This document shows positions 1 through 11,250 of a DNA stretch of 64,000 nucleotides, in pieces. The stretch's first letter is position 1. Every line of letters begins with the position of its first letter. Under the pieces are notes generated by a model. The model made no database searches and was not told the origin of the DNA. It worked only from the letters and a program-made list of their open reading frames with translations. A program made the position numbers and the translations under genes. The stretch comes from Euphorbia lathyris. Lineage: Eukaryota; Streptophyta; Magnoliopsida; Malpighiales; Euphorbiaceae. The stretch spans positions 35,679,501 to 35,743,500 of the forward strand of contig NC_088915.1 of the NCBI RefSeq assembly GCF_963576675.1, written 5' to 3'.

Positions 1-1711
1 GGTAATAACCACTATTACCAAACTCTATTTAGTAATAACCTCTCAATTGTTATACAAATAGCCCGATCCCAAATGTATTCTTGTATAGAGGTTTTACTGT
101 ATATATGATTTACAAAAAAAAAAATAATGACTAATTGAAGTTAGTGGAGAAGAGTAAAGTATAATAGTTATAGTGGGAGTGTAATATTTGGTAATTAGAT
201 ATGTATTAACAAAACCAAGTGATAAATGAGTTAATTAAAAAATGAAATATTTGATATGGATCCAGTTTGTAAGAACATTGAGATTAAAAGCCATTTGTGA
301 GAATGTGGATAACATATTGTAAAGCGTCCCCTGCATAGAAATCCCAAATGGGTTTGCCACATAATAAAAATAAGAAAGTTGCAATCATATCATATGGATA
401 TGTTAATTGACTAATATGGATTTATTAGCTACAAAGATTACGAACCATGAGGTGAGATGAGATGAGCTCTTTTATGATTTGAAATGTTGTCTTCCATATT
501 AATGGCATAATGCATTTAGAAGAGAATCTATCATTTCCATATATGCTTGGACCTTTATTCATATGCCTTGCCTACCATTATATTGAAATTGAAATAACAC
601 TACCTAAATTCATTTCATTTCTATTTTCTTTTCATTTTTGCTCACTTACATCTCATAAAGTATCAGATGGACAATAATTCTCTTTATTTCCACTTCCCAC
701 CCTTTACTTTTTCATCCAAACGCATAACAGTTGGAAATAAAAAGAAATATATATAAAAAAAAGAATATATTGATCAAGCTTCAAACTATTACAAGAAAAA
801 TCTAGGGTAACATACTCCCAAACTCCACCGTCTCATATAATTTTAGCTTCTTTTAAACATCAACAAAGCAATTAGACCAACGAGAGAAACAGATTCAAGT
901 TAGAACTGTCTATGAATCTAATTCAATTTGAGCATTTTGGAGGCCCCTTTCCTTTAACCAACTAAGCGCTTCGTTTAGGCTAAAGCCTTATGCAATTTAG
1001 GATCAAGATGGCAAGATAAAGTACTATTTCAAACGCATAGACAGTCCTAAAACTTCCAATAAATTTCTTTTATATTTCCACTATCTAAACTCCATTAGAA
1101 AGAATTTACTATTCTCTCTAGATCTGCACACAAAAGCTTTGGGAGAAGAAAAATGCTCATTATGAAATAAGGGGTATATTGACTTTAAGAGGATTTCCTT
1201 ACAAGTCTTGGATAAGAACTTATATTTCCAAGTAAGAGGCTTAGATTTCACCATATCTTCCGAGTAAGAGAAAATATGCATCCTGTTTCTACCAATCAAC
1301 TAAGGCAGACTTAAGTATTTACTTGGAACAAAAAATAAGATTAATTCTAAAATAGTTACTCAAATATCTATAAGTCTCAACTGAACATTTACGACGGAAA
1401 GAAATAGATGATTTGGTGAAGTTGATTTGTTGATTTGAGCCAAGCTCATACTAGTATAAGTAAGATTAACAGTTTGACACTCCATTCCGTGTGCCCTGAA
1501 TAAAAGGTAATTGTCATTTGAGAAAAAAGTGATAAACATTTCTAGCAAGTTTATATCTATGAATTTGTCCCTGGCTTCTGGTTTTGAAATATTTATTGAA
1601 AGTTGTAGAGATAAAAAAAAAATAGATGAGATTGGGTCCCTCAGCTTTAGATCCCATTGAGGAACACTATTCCCAATAAAATGACCATCGTTAAAATTGT
1701 GATAACAAGCT
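1..1711. other. AT-rich intergenic DNA, no gene seen
   Basis: I see only short open frames without recognisable domains, no splice-supported exons and no terminal repeats. It looks like ordinary plant intergenic sequence. Confidence 0.6.
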
Positions 1712-2379
1712 CACTACAAGAAATATGACATTTTATGACGATTTTTTTTTCTACGAACATAATTTCGTCACTAATATTAAACACGACAAATTTTACCTTT
1801 CGTTTTGGTTTTCGGTTTTTTCACGAAAACTTTTACGAACATTTCCATTGTTCTATCAATTCGTCACTATTAGATATATTTTATGACGATAAGCAGAATA
1901 TCATAACATATAGTTTTTGAGGGAAATTTTAGTAGAATAAATTTGGAGGGAAAATATTTTCGTGACGAAATGAGAATAATTGGTGACGAATCTGTTGTTA
2001 TTGTTATAAATATTTTTTTGTGACACTTTGTAATTGTGGTAATTTAATTTGAACAAACAGTAACAAATTAGATTTTATCGTTTATTATTATTTTTGTGAC
2101 ATTATTTAAATATCGTCATGCATTGTGATATTATTATAAGGATATATGAATGACTGTCACCATAGTATTTGTCCATAAATTTTAGTAATATCAAATTGGA
2201 AAAAATAATAATTTATTGATGAAATATTTATAATAAATGACGATTAATGTTTTGTAGTTGCGGAGAATCATTTAGTGACGATTGTAATACGTGATAAAAT
2301 AATTTGAAAAATGTGACAAAATATATGTTGTCATGTCTTGTTACTTTATTGTGACAATAATGATGTATTATTATTTATT
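1712..2379 (+). mobile_element. CACTA-like transposon end, interrupted
   Basis: The segment begins CACTACAAGAAAT, the usual terminus of plant CACTA (En/Spm) elements. It is followed by many short GTGACGA/CGTCAC words, as in non-autonomous CACTA elements. The body appears to continue at 2867-2922 and after 4380, because two other elements with clean target duplications sit inside this stretch. I could not find the matching TTTCTTGTAGTG end, so the right limit is unknown and the element may be truncated. No transposase is visible. Confidence 0.5.
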
Positions 2380-2857
2380 GGCAAAAAGCATAATTAAGCC
2401 CATGAACTTTAACTGTTTTAAGGATCAAGCCTTTGATCAATTATTTTTCCACATTGAGTCCTTGATAATTGATTTTGTTATGGATTTGACCCTTATTTAA
2501 CTTTCCCGTTGAGTTTAGGAGATGAGAAGATTGATTTGGTGATTCTAATGTTGAAAATCACAAAATGGGAGCGGAGAAAATCGAGTTTGGAAGACTATAC
2601 AAGAAATTAATTTCTATAATTTCGTTTTAGTTTTTAATTTTTATCTCTCCTAGTCAAGGAATTCTTATTTTTATTTGTCCATGTCAATAAGCCGAATTGC
2701 CCTAATGATGTATGCAGTCCAAACTCGACGAAAAAGTTAAACAATGGCCTAATTCATAATAGAATCAATGATCAAGGGTTCAATGTGGAAAAATAAATGA
2801 CCAGGGTCTTAACCCTTAAAACAACCAAAGTTCGGGGACTTAATTATGCTTTTTGCC
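2380..2857. mobile_element. Mutator-type MITE with 9-bp target duplication
   Basis: The ends are inverted repeats of roughly 75 bp starting GGCAAAAAGCATAATTAAG; the right end reads CTTAATTATGCTTTTTGCC. The flanks carry a perfect 9-bp direct duplication, TTATTTATT, at 2371-2379 and 2858-2866. A 9-bp duplication with long inverted ends is the Mutator (MULE) signature. At 478 bp it has no coding capacity and would depend on a MULE transposase elsewhere. Confidence 0.85.
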
Positions 2858-2932
2858 TTATTTATTTAAATTTTTGTGTGACAACAAGATAAATTGTCAT
2901 AATTTAATATTAATTTATGACATTTTTATATC

Positions 2933-4369
2933 GAGGAAAATTATAAAACTGGGTCAAATGGGAGGCCTATTTACATATTTAACCCATTTACTCAACCTAC
3001 TACATATCTAGACTATTTTTGTGTGACTTTCCCACAATACCCCTTACCTTTCCTCTTCCCCCTTACGTGAACGGTCACACCCCCCTTCTCCTTGGTTACG
3101 CGAAACGGTTGATAGCTCTTCCATTAATGATTCCCAGACTTTTGATCTTCCTATCTTCCTTTAAATTGCATGAAATCTGCACCATTTCTCCAAATCATCA
3201 TGTATTTCTCTTCTTCCTCTCTTCCTCTCTTAATTCTTCATCTTCCTAATCCTAGAAAACGAAGCCATGGTTCTTCATCTTCATGTTCCTGCTCGTTACT
3301 TGGTTTCTTTCTTCTTGTTACCATCAAAGAAATGGTTATTCTACGTTATTTCCATCATTTTTTCCAGTTTATCATATTGTTATTGTTGCTTTTAAGGGTG
3401 AAAGGCGAGAAATATGTAAGTTTCTACTGTTTTCTCTGCGTTTTTCCATAAAATCACTTCGCGTAGTCGATGATTTCGCGAAGTCTGTGATGAGAAAGAG
3501 CCTGAAACGTGACGATCTACTTAGCGAATCGATTACTTCGCGAAGTCTGCGAGTAGAAAAGTTCATAATTTCATTCGCAGACTTCGCCGAAAGCATCGAT
3601 ATGTGACGTAGATCGTCACGTTTCAGACCTTGCAGACTTTGCGAAAGCATCGATTCCCTAAGTAAAATCATCATCTTCCATGCACATTTACATTCGCATG
3701 CTTTGCTAATCCTCATTTCACGAAGCCAAATCGTCCTTTTTTCTGCCTAACACGATTAATTTTTTCTGAAGATGGTTGAATACATAACATCCCTTTCTGG
3801 AAGGCGGCGTATTGGGCTGAAAAGGAGATGACTTTCCTCCCTGTATAGGAATTAACTTCCCTCAAGATTGGCACATTCACTTTAAAGTGATTCATTAGGA
3901 GAGACTGTGCCAATCTTGCTGTGCACCATGGGACACGTCCATCCCAAAAAGTCTGGACTTCCTGTAAAGAGAGAAATTTCCATCCAGATTTGTCACGTTC
4001 ACTTTGAAGTGATTTGTTAGGAATTTATTATGGTAATCTTGTTGTAAATTTTGATAATGTTCTGATTTTAATGTTAGAATCCGTTGTTGTTTGGCATTTT
4101 TTTTTATATACCACTTAGAGAATTTTGTTAAAAACACATCCAGACTTTGCATATGCTAATTAAAATCATCAACTAAACCAAACATTAGCTTCGCAGGCTT
4201 CGCATATGCTAGAATCTGGGAAGTCAGACGGGAGGGAGACAGTCGCGCCGTAAATATTGAGGGTATTATGGAAAAGTCACACAAAAACAATCTGGATATG
4301 TAGTATGTTGAGTAAATGGGTTAAATATGTAAATGGGCCTCCCATTTGACCCAGTTTTGTAATTTTCTC
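2933..4369. mobile_element. Non-autonomous Mutator-like element, long TIRs
   Basis: About 100 bp at each end are inverted copies. The left arm contains AAACTGGGTCAAATGGGAGG and the right arm its complement, with few mismatches. The flanks carry a 10-bp direct duplication, TTTTTATATC, at 2923-2932 and 4370-4379. The 1.4-kb interior has no transposase. It contains an inner inverted pair (CTGAAACGTGACGATCTAC near 3503 and its complement near 3607), several CTTCGCGAAGTC-like words, and two related segments near 3840-3930 and 3960-4050. Short open frames inside (3019-3716) show no domain. Captured host DNA (Pack-MULE) is possible but unproven. Confidence 0.8.
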
Positions 4370-4379
4370 TTTTTATATC

Positions 4380-5003
4380 CCATCAAATATAACATTTTTT
4401 TTATGATAAATTATTTCTCAAATTGATCCAACTTGACAACATTAGGTGTAAAATTTCCATTGGCTACCAATGTTAGGGGTAAAATTATACCATTTTAGAT
4501 GTTAATGGTAAAATTACTCCTGACGTAAACGTTATGGGTATTTTTGCACCTCATCTCTTATTTTAATTATTAAGAGATAAATTAACAAAACATAAATAAT
4601 ATATAAGGAAATAGTATTAATATTAATTTATTTTGTTACAAGTTTTATGTTAATCACGATGAATCTCTCATCTCTGTCCATTGCCCACTTCTCACGAGGG
4701 CGGCGATTTGAATATTTCTTCCACCATCTTCACCACTTCAATTCTCTCTTCTCAGTTACACTACCCCCTCTTCGTGACCCTGCATAATTTCCGTTTCGTG
4801 AGAAAAGAATGGTGGCGACTAAGAAAGGAATGGATAGACAGAGAAGGTTAATACCACATCACCAGAATCATAATCCCCCATCAAAATCAGCACCAAAATA
4901 AGGGTGTAGACAACCGCCATGCAACGGCTCAAAAAACCCCGCGAATTGGGATTTTTTTTGCCATGGATGGACGAAATCCATGTAACAGTCTTAGAATCAT
5001 CAG
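4380..5003. other. Intergenic, unclassified repeats
   Basis: No gene is seen. A phrase with two spaced copies of GGTAAAATT lies near 4440-4530 and may belong to an old element. The last 8 bases are the left target duplication of the next element. Confidence 0.4.
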
Positions 5004-6056
5004 CAAGGCCGGCTCCAGGGGTTACGGGGCCCTTTGATCAGAATTTTTTTCAAATTTGATAATTATTAAAATTGCAATAGTAAAAAATATGTAGACTTGG
5101 ATATATGACAAAATATATTGCTAGGTTGAATGGTAAAGGTATAGTGGAGTTATCTGTGAGGGTAATTAGTTCATTTCCTAGAATGGTATATTTTGGTTCT
5201 CCTTTTCCATTTTCTTTTCTCTTTATTTTTCATATGTTTTGTTATTATTATTATTATTATTACATAATTTTAATAATTATTTTTTTATAATTTTAATTTT
5301 TTCCGTAAACCAAAATGTTAATATATATTCAATCTAAAATGACTAATATATATATAGGACACAATTAATTTTCACTAATTTACTCATGCTATTGAGTTAA
5401 TTACATATAAGAGTTAATTACATAACAACTTGTATCGATCAAATTTTTTATGATGAGTATTTTTACAAAATCAAAATGAAAATTATAATTTAGTAGGACA
5501 ACAATTTACAAGAAGGTCCGAATATTTATGGACCACAACAAATCATTTCTTATCCTTAAAAATAATATATATATATTTTGGGCTTAGATGGAATGAGCTC
5601 GGTATTTGAGTTGTATGTCGTGATTTAATAAAAAATAATTTTTTTTTGTAATCTAACATATTGAGTTAATTACATAACAACCTGTACCGATCAAATTTTT
5701 TATGCTGAATATTTTTATAAATTCAAAATGAAAATTATAATCTAGTAGGACAATAAATCATAAAAAGGCTCAAATGTTTATGGATCGGCCCTGAACATAG
5801 GCCATGAGTGCGATCGCCTAGGACCTGAGGCAAAATGGTTTCAAATTGTTTTTTTTTACTGTATATATAGTAATTTTTTAAATGACCAAATAATAATATG
5901 CTATTTTAGATCTAAAATATGTCCAAATTTCTATTTTAAACTTTTAAGTACAGTTTTTTTATTAAGGATTTCTTTATCTCTTTTTTTCATCCAGCCCCAT
6001 AAAAAAAATCAGGACCGACCCTGCTTAGGGCCTCTAAAATACTGGAGCTGGCCCTG
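5004..6056. mobile_element. hAT-type non-autonomous transposon
   Basis: The left end reads CAAGGCCGGCTCCAG and the right end CTGGAGCTGGCCCTG, an imperfect inverted pair of about 30 bp. A perfect 8-bp duplication, ATCATCAG, flanks it at 4996-5003 and 6057-6064, as expected for hAT elements. Inside, roughly 140 bp near 5400-5540 recur near 5640-5790. A second GGCCCTG-like end near 5785 and 6015 hints that two related copies are nested. No transposase is encoded. Confidence 0.85.
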
Positions 6057-6064
6057 ATCATCAG

Positions 6065-7656
6065 TCGCCTCAAGTGGGTTCAGATAAGTTACAACTTGAT
6101 TTTTTAGTTTTGAATTTTAATTAGGATTTGATAGCGTGCGGCTAGTAGCGGTATGGTGTGTGTGTTACTATTATTAAGGTCTTTCTACGTGCTTTAACTC
6201 TACTAGACGCTACTACGTAGGGGCAAGTGTACCCCGTCGTATCAAGTAATAATCCGGTTAAGACCGGGTATCGAATCCGCGGGATTTATAACCACAAGTA
6301 TTAAACTACTCGGTTCTATTTGTTATCTAAGCGGTGAATACTTTAGTTTGGTTTGGGTGACAACTACAAACTACTCCTAAACTATAGTGAGACAGATTTA
6401 TATAATCAAAACTCCAAAGAAGTGATACGGGTGACGATAAGTTATAAATATAATAAACAATAACTCCGAACATATACGATTGATAATTTACTCTTGCAAA
6501 GACGACTACGTGTAGACCGACCGACCCGTGAAGTACTTAGACTACGTGGTTCCTCCTAAAGGCGTGTCTAATGCGAGGGATCAGAAACTAGGGCCCGTAA
6601 GTTCCATGGCTTGTCAATTCCTATGGTTTCCGGTGTGTCAATTCCAGTAAGGCAGCACATATATGGCTCCTAAAAGGTATCAGGAATCGCGCCCCCCACA
6701 CAATAATCAATTATGAATATCAAAACAAGCAATAAATATCAACACGTATAGAGAAACGAAAATTACAAATCATATATTATAAATGTGGAACGCGTAAATG
6801 CGGAATACAACCAAGCCTAGTACAAAGGAAGAGTGCAAGCTAATTAGCAAGTAAGAAGGGAAGAGGAATCGACCCTTGGAACTAGCTAACCGAACTCAAG
6901 GCCGTCTCGTAGGTCTTGGAGGTGGAACTCTCGAGCTTGGTGGAAGAGGATGGATGGAACTTCGATGGAGTGGCAGAATAAATGTACAAGCTCTCAAGGT
7001 GGTAGAGTTTTGTTACATAAAATCAGAATGAATGAAATGAGTGCTAATCACTCTTATTTATACACATCAAGTTCGGGGGTAAAATCATAAATACACAAGT
7101 TACAAATAAGATTTCACATTGTAAATGCAGGTTTCACATGGCACGCCCCGCGTGGATGGGAGCACGCCCCGCGTGGATGGCAATTACCCATCATGTAGAA
7201 GATTTCTCTTACGCGTGGAATGAATTCAGAAGAGTTGACTCAACCATGCTCCGCGTAGACCAGGGTACGCCCCGCGTGGTTGAGCTTCTGGAACTCAGGA
7301 TTGAAACATTGCTTTTGTACGCCCCACATAAATCTGGGGACACACCGCGTGGTACCTGTTGACCTTGTGGAAACGCACAGGTTGACTGCCGTGACTTAGT
7401 GGGAATTGCACAGTTGCGTGGCACACCCCGCGTACTTTGAATCCCAATTCTTCATTTGTTCGTTTCATCCCAAACCTGCAAAATACGACTTACGAGCACC
7501 GAATTAGCTTGATGTTTTATTTTTCTAAAATTAATCAAAAGTAAAGGAAATTCTTAAAAGTATAGGTTTTACTTTTATTTTATTATTTAATTGAAAACAT
7601 ACATATTTTTGTAATTAAACTTAATTATTAGTTCAAAATTAAACCGTAATTATTTG
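6065..7656 (-). mobile_element. Unclassified LTR-retrotransposon remnant (probable)
   Basis: Read on the minus strand, a TATA box (TATAAATAAG, near 7055-7064) is followed by a CT-rich leader, as in an LTR. Further left is the phrase around 6215-6270 (GGGCAAGTGTACCCCGTCG), which I associate with plant gypsy-type element ends. Between 7138 and 7440 at least six short hairpin words of the form CACGC-CCC-GCGTG occur. No LTR pair, primer site or protein was found, so the class is an inference. The right edge abuts the truncated gag of the Sirevirus cluster. Confidence 0.4.
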
Positions 7657-7801
7657 TTGCCTGAATGAAGTTTTTCATCCTGTTCTTCCAAAATGTATAA
7701 TTTGACCCGAAGAACAAGGGCGGCCGACTAATAGATAATCCCTCAAGGAGTATCTGTGTTGTTTGATTTCCTAGAAGGAAACGAGTGCTGTTCTCAGCCA
7801 T
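7657..7801 (-). pseudogene. Sirevirus gag, N-terminal remnant
   Basis: The first 48 codons of a copia gag open on the minus strand from ATG at 7799-7801. The peptide starts MAENSTRFLLGNQTTQI and matches the gag starts of elements A and B. The tryptophan lost in B is intact here. The reading ends abruptly in the ATN motif at 7657, where unrelated DNA begins. Position and strand show it belongs to a second copy downstream of the LTR at 7865-9367, not to element A itself. Confidence 0.8.
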
Positions 7802-7850
7802 TTACAGGGATCAGCTCAAGATAGTTTTATCTTGAATAGTGAGCTACTGA

Positions 7851-7862
7851 GCTCTGATACCA
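7851..7862 (-). promoter_or_regulatory. Primer binding site, initiator-tRNA-Met type
   Basis: On the minus strand this reads TGGTATCAGAGC, the common plant copia primer site complementary to the 3' end of initiator tRNA-Met. It lies two bases from the LTR edge at 7865, so that LTR serves as the 5' LTR of the leftward gag remnant. Confidence 0.85.
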
Positions 7863-7864
7863 CT

Positions 7865-8147
7865 TGTTGGTCCCGTGTAACTTAATATGATTAGTTCCAA
7901 GGGGGGGGGGTTAGGAACTAATATAACTTTTTCGCTTAATTATGCTGACTCAATTTAATCCTTTAAATAACTTCACTCAGTTTCAGGTCAGCAAGGCTGA
8001 GCATGATGTAAGACAGCTTTAGTCAGAAGCTGACTAGAACTGTTTCACTTGTGCGTTGGGAAATAACACTTAGGTCAGTTTCCAACTCAGCACTCTGATT
8101 CCTCAGCGTCAGCTTTTACAGATTATATACTGAGTAGTTTAAGCAAG

Positions 8148-8205
<58 letters not shown>

Positions 8206-9367
8206 AGAGAAGGGTTAGAGATTACTCAGCAGACTTATCCTGGTTCGGCCTCTCCGCCTACGTCCAGTCCCCAAAATCCCTCTGGGCTTTTTCAATCCAC
8301 TACTGAGCTCTTTAAAGGTAGAGCACAAACCGTTTACAAAGCAATTGAGTATGCAAGAGTACCATCCTCTATTCGTCTACTCAATCCTATTGAGCGCTAT
8401 AACCGAACACTCAGATTTTCTCTACCGTTGAGTACTAAAACCGAGTACTCAGCACCACTCTTCTAACCTTTACAGTTGATACAAGATTGTTCTCTCTAAA
8501 TGAAGAACACTTTAGATGAATACAAATTCACTCTAGACTTTTACACAATGATTGGAATTGGGTGTAAGAACTTTCTTTTTCTAATCAGACAGCTTCGCTT
8601 TTGGATCTTTTAACTTAGTGAAGATCTTGCTTGTCTTTTCTCTTTTTTGTAATTCTGCAAAGGATCCAAGTGATGAACTTGTCCTTTTATAGCAAATTCT
8701 GAAGCTTCAATGATTTGAATTCGGACATATCCATTGAATTCAAACGGTCTTCTTTCGTCATTGATAGGTCAGCATTCAGAATCGCAGGCCAATCCTGTCG
8801 TCTGAATTTAGCAGGCGTCAGGCTTGCCAGTTTTGTCTTCTTACGTCAGGTTTCGTCTTCTAGCGCCAGGTTTGTCTTCTTGCCAAATGCCAGTTGATCC
8901 ATGCATCTCGAAAAGGTCTCTTGGTGTAATTCCGAGGCTTCTGAATTGGTGCAGACCTTTGTCAGACTTTGTCTTCTAGTCAACGGATCATTGGTGCTGT
9001 ACTGACAAAAACTCAGCTTGATTGTTCGGCTTTGCCTTTAAGATTTCCTTTGACAGGGCTGAGGTACGTTCTACTCAGCTTCTTCGGTCGGCTTCGCCTT
9101 CAAGAGTTATTTTGAAGAAGACTTTTCTTTTATGATGCTGAGTTACATTTTACTCAGCTTCTGCTGTGCGTCTTTTACTCATCCTGACTTTGTTCTTTCT
9201 TTCTTTTTATTGAACACTTAGTTCCTGTTCTCGTTAGTAAATATACTCAACATTGAACAAACACATTAGTACAATTAAATCAAAGCACTTAAATTTAATT
9301 GTCTTAATCATGGGATTAACTTAAATAATTTTGTCAAATCAAAATCATGTGGAAAGGTGTTTCAACA
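7865..9367 (-). repeat. Element A 3' LTR (also 5' LTR of a second copy)
   Basis: This 1503-bp LTR runs on the minus strand from TGTTGAAACACC to GGACCAACA. A TATA box (CTATAAAAGG) lies at 8683-8692. It contains a run of ten G at about 7904-7913 and a TA microsatellite at 8152-8203. The right neighbour is a polypurine tract (so it is a 3' LTR) and the left neighbour is a primer site plus gag (so it is also a 5' LTR). One LTR shared between two internal regions is the product expected of unequal LTR recombination in a tandem pair. Confidence 0.9.
8152..8203. repeat. TA microsatellite
   Basis: An uninterrupted (TA)n run of about 52 bp inside the element A LTR. The other LTR copies carry much shorter versions (near 10897, 21025 and 40503), so this site varies in length between copies. 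Confidence 0.95.
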
Positions 9368-9891
9368 AACTCCCCCATTTTGATGTTGGCAAAAGTATTT
9401 AATTATGGAACTCAGTGTTGATCATCCCTCATGATTGATGACCTTTTATTCTTCTGAGATTACTCCCCCGTAAGGGTTGCATCTGTTGACTTAGTTCAAC
9501 TCTAAACCTTCTAAGATCTAATGGAGTGAGACTAAGACTTGAGTCCACTGACTTAGTTCAATTCTAAACCTTCTAAGATTTAATCGAAAAAAGTCTAAGG
9601 TCAGTTTTTGAAGAAGGTCAATACTTGGAACATTTAGTCATTACTCAGTTTCAAATATAGGTATCAGAGTTTGTGCTGAGTATGATTTACTTGTATATTC
9701 TTTATGTTCACAAGTGTTAATTTGTTGTTCAATGAATAGTTAAGTATGACAGATCAGCATATAAACACAGCATGTAAGCATCGCATATATAAAGACAGTT
9801 TGGATAAAAGATGCTTATATATAATATTACTCAGCTTAACATGAACATGCCATAAAATAAAAGTTACAAGCACTATAGACTATTGCAGGCA
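9368..9891 (-). other. Element A 3' untranslated region and polypurine tract
   Basis: Next to the LTR the minus strand reads AAATGGGGGAGTT, the polypurine tract that primes plus-strand DNA synthesis. The rest, up to the accessory ORF stop at 9892, is noncoding and rich in CTGAGT/ACTCAG words. The same tract precedes the 3' LTR of B. Confidence 0.8.
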
Positions 9892-10153
9892 CTATTTCTT
9901 AATATTGGCTTGAACTTGATTTGACTTGGGTTTGGTTTGGGCAGTTCGTTGTTGCTGAGTGTGGGTGCTCGGGGCAGCGGAAGTTGAGCCGGGAGGCTTC
10001 TGCTGAGTTCCGGTAGCTGGGTGCTTAGCCTTATCTTTCGCTCCCGGTTTCTGCTGAATTCCAGCAGCTTGCTTCGTTTGATTTTTCTCCCCCGTTTTGC
10101 CAGCATCATGAGATGGAGGAGGAGGAGCCATCTTCACTATGGACTCTTGCTTG
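9892..10153 (-). pseudogene. Element A accessory ORF, C-terminal piece
   Basis: This minus-strand frame gives the last ~86 codons of A's post-pol ORF. It resumes at QESIVKM and ends in a Q/K/P-rich tail at the TAG 9892-9894. The join to the other side of B is precise: the right piece ends QQPK at 21305, and the B copy of the same protein reads QQPKQDSITK across this point. Compared with B, an internal stretch after KMAP is deleted, so A's tail is much shorter. Function of the tail is unknown. Confidence 0.8.
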
Positions 10154-11188
10154 TGTTGAAACACAAGACAGCAGCTGAGCAAGAACAACTTCCAGATAAA
10201 GTATTTCTACTTTGGGTAAAGTTCAGAAGACACAGAAAGCTGTCTAGTTGACCTTACCATAAATGGAGAGACATTCTGCTGGACTGACTAAAAGCTGCTC
10301 AGCTCTGATCGAAGACAGAAGATACTTGAATCTGATTGGCCAAGAGCACTGAGCAGGACTGAGTGACAATAACAGGAAGCCGTTTCCCTCCAACGGTTAT
10401 TTCGAAATTCGAAATGACTGATGCCTCATACGTCTCTATAAATAGGGCCTTTCAGTTGCTTCATTCAACACAGAACTTTTATCAAGCCATTACGCTGACC
10501 AAAATTCTACTCAAAGTTCTGTGAGAAAAAGCAAAGCAAATACTTACACCAAATTCTATATCTTTCGTGTAAAAGTCTTTAGTGATTATTCAATCATCTA
10601 AGGTGTCTTAGCAATTGTTGTTTAGGACAAATCTTTATCATTTCTAGAGATTAGAAAGGAGAGGCTGAGTACTCGGTTATAGTACTCAGCGAGAGATTAG
10701 GAGTGAGTAGAGGTATAGAGGAAGGTACTCTTGTTATACTCAGCTTCTAAGTTGTAAAAGGTTTGATGCTCTACCGTTAAAGAGCTTAGTAGAGAATTTG
10801 AAAGCTCGGAATGTGTTCCGGGGACATGACGTAGGCTTAGAGGCCGAACCTGGATAAATCTGCTGAGTAACATCTTTCTAACCTTAAACTCCTTAATATA
10901 TATATATATATATTGCTTGCTTAAACAAAACTGACCAAGAAAAGAGGTCACGCTGAGTTGTGTGTATTGAGTATCTGAGTTCAGGAATAGACTCAAGTGC
11001 TATCTCCTGACTCAAGGAAAGAAGCTGACTTAGTCACCAGTTGACTAAGCTAGTGTCTTAATTTACTCAGCGCGCTGTGTAATCCTTTTTCAAAGAAAAA
11101 GAAGTCAGCCTTAACGTACTAAAATTTTAAATAGTTCCTATCCCCCCCCCCCCTTGGAACTAACTTGTTACGTTATAAGGGACCAACA
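10154..11188 (+). repeat. Element B 5' LTR with internal deletion
   Basis: It starts TGTTGAAACAC and ends GGGACCAACA. Relative to the 3' copy it lacks about 320 bp immediately after the first 11 bases (3' copy 19972-20291), with ACA as junction microhomology. The TATA box and everything downstream remain. A C-run near 11141-11153 is longer than in the 3' LTR, as is the nearby TA run. Confidence 0.9.
10437..10445 (+). promoter_or_regulatory. TATA box of element B 5' LTR
   Basis: TATAAATAG lies mid-LTR at the same place as in the 3' LTR (20566-20574). It would place transcript starts around 10470. The promoter core survived the 5' LTR deletion. Confidence 0.7.
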
Positions 11189-11190
11189 AG

Positions 11191-11202
11191 TGGTATCAGA
11201 GC
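11191..11202 (+). promoter_or_regulatory. Element B primer binding site
   Basis: TGGTATCAGAGC, two bases after the 5' LTR, matches the initiator tRNA-Met 3' end used by most plant copia elements. Confidence 0.9.
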
Positions 11203-11250
11203 TTAAAAGCTCACTGTGAAAGGTTTAACTACCTTGAGCTGATCCCCACT

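Noticed and set aside
3283..3716. Overlapping frames on both strands in the Mutator-like element
   Set aside because: They follow internal repeats, overlap each other and show no domain or splice support.
7904..11153. G/C homopolymer runs as regulatory quadruplexes
   Set aside because: Length varies between LTR copies from about 6 to 13; single runs without the spaced four-run pattern do not support a quadruplex.
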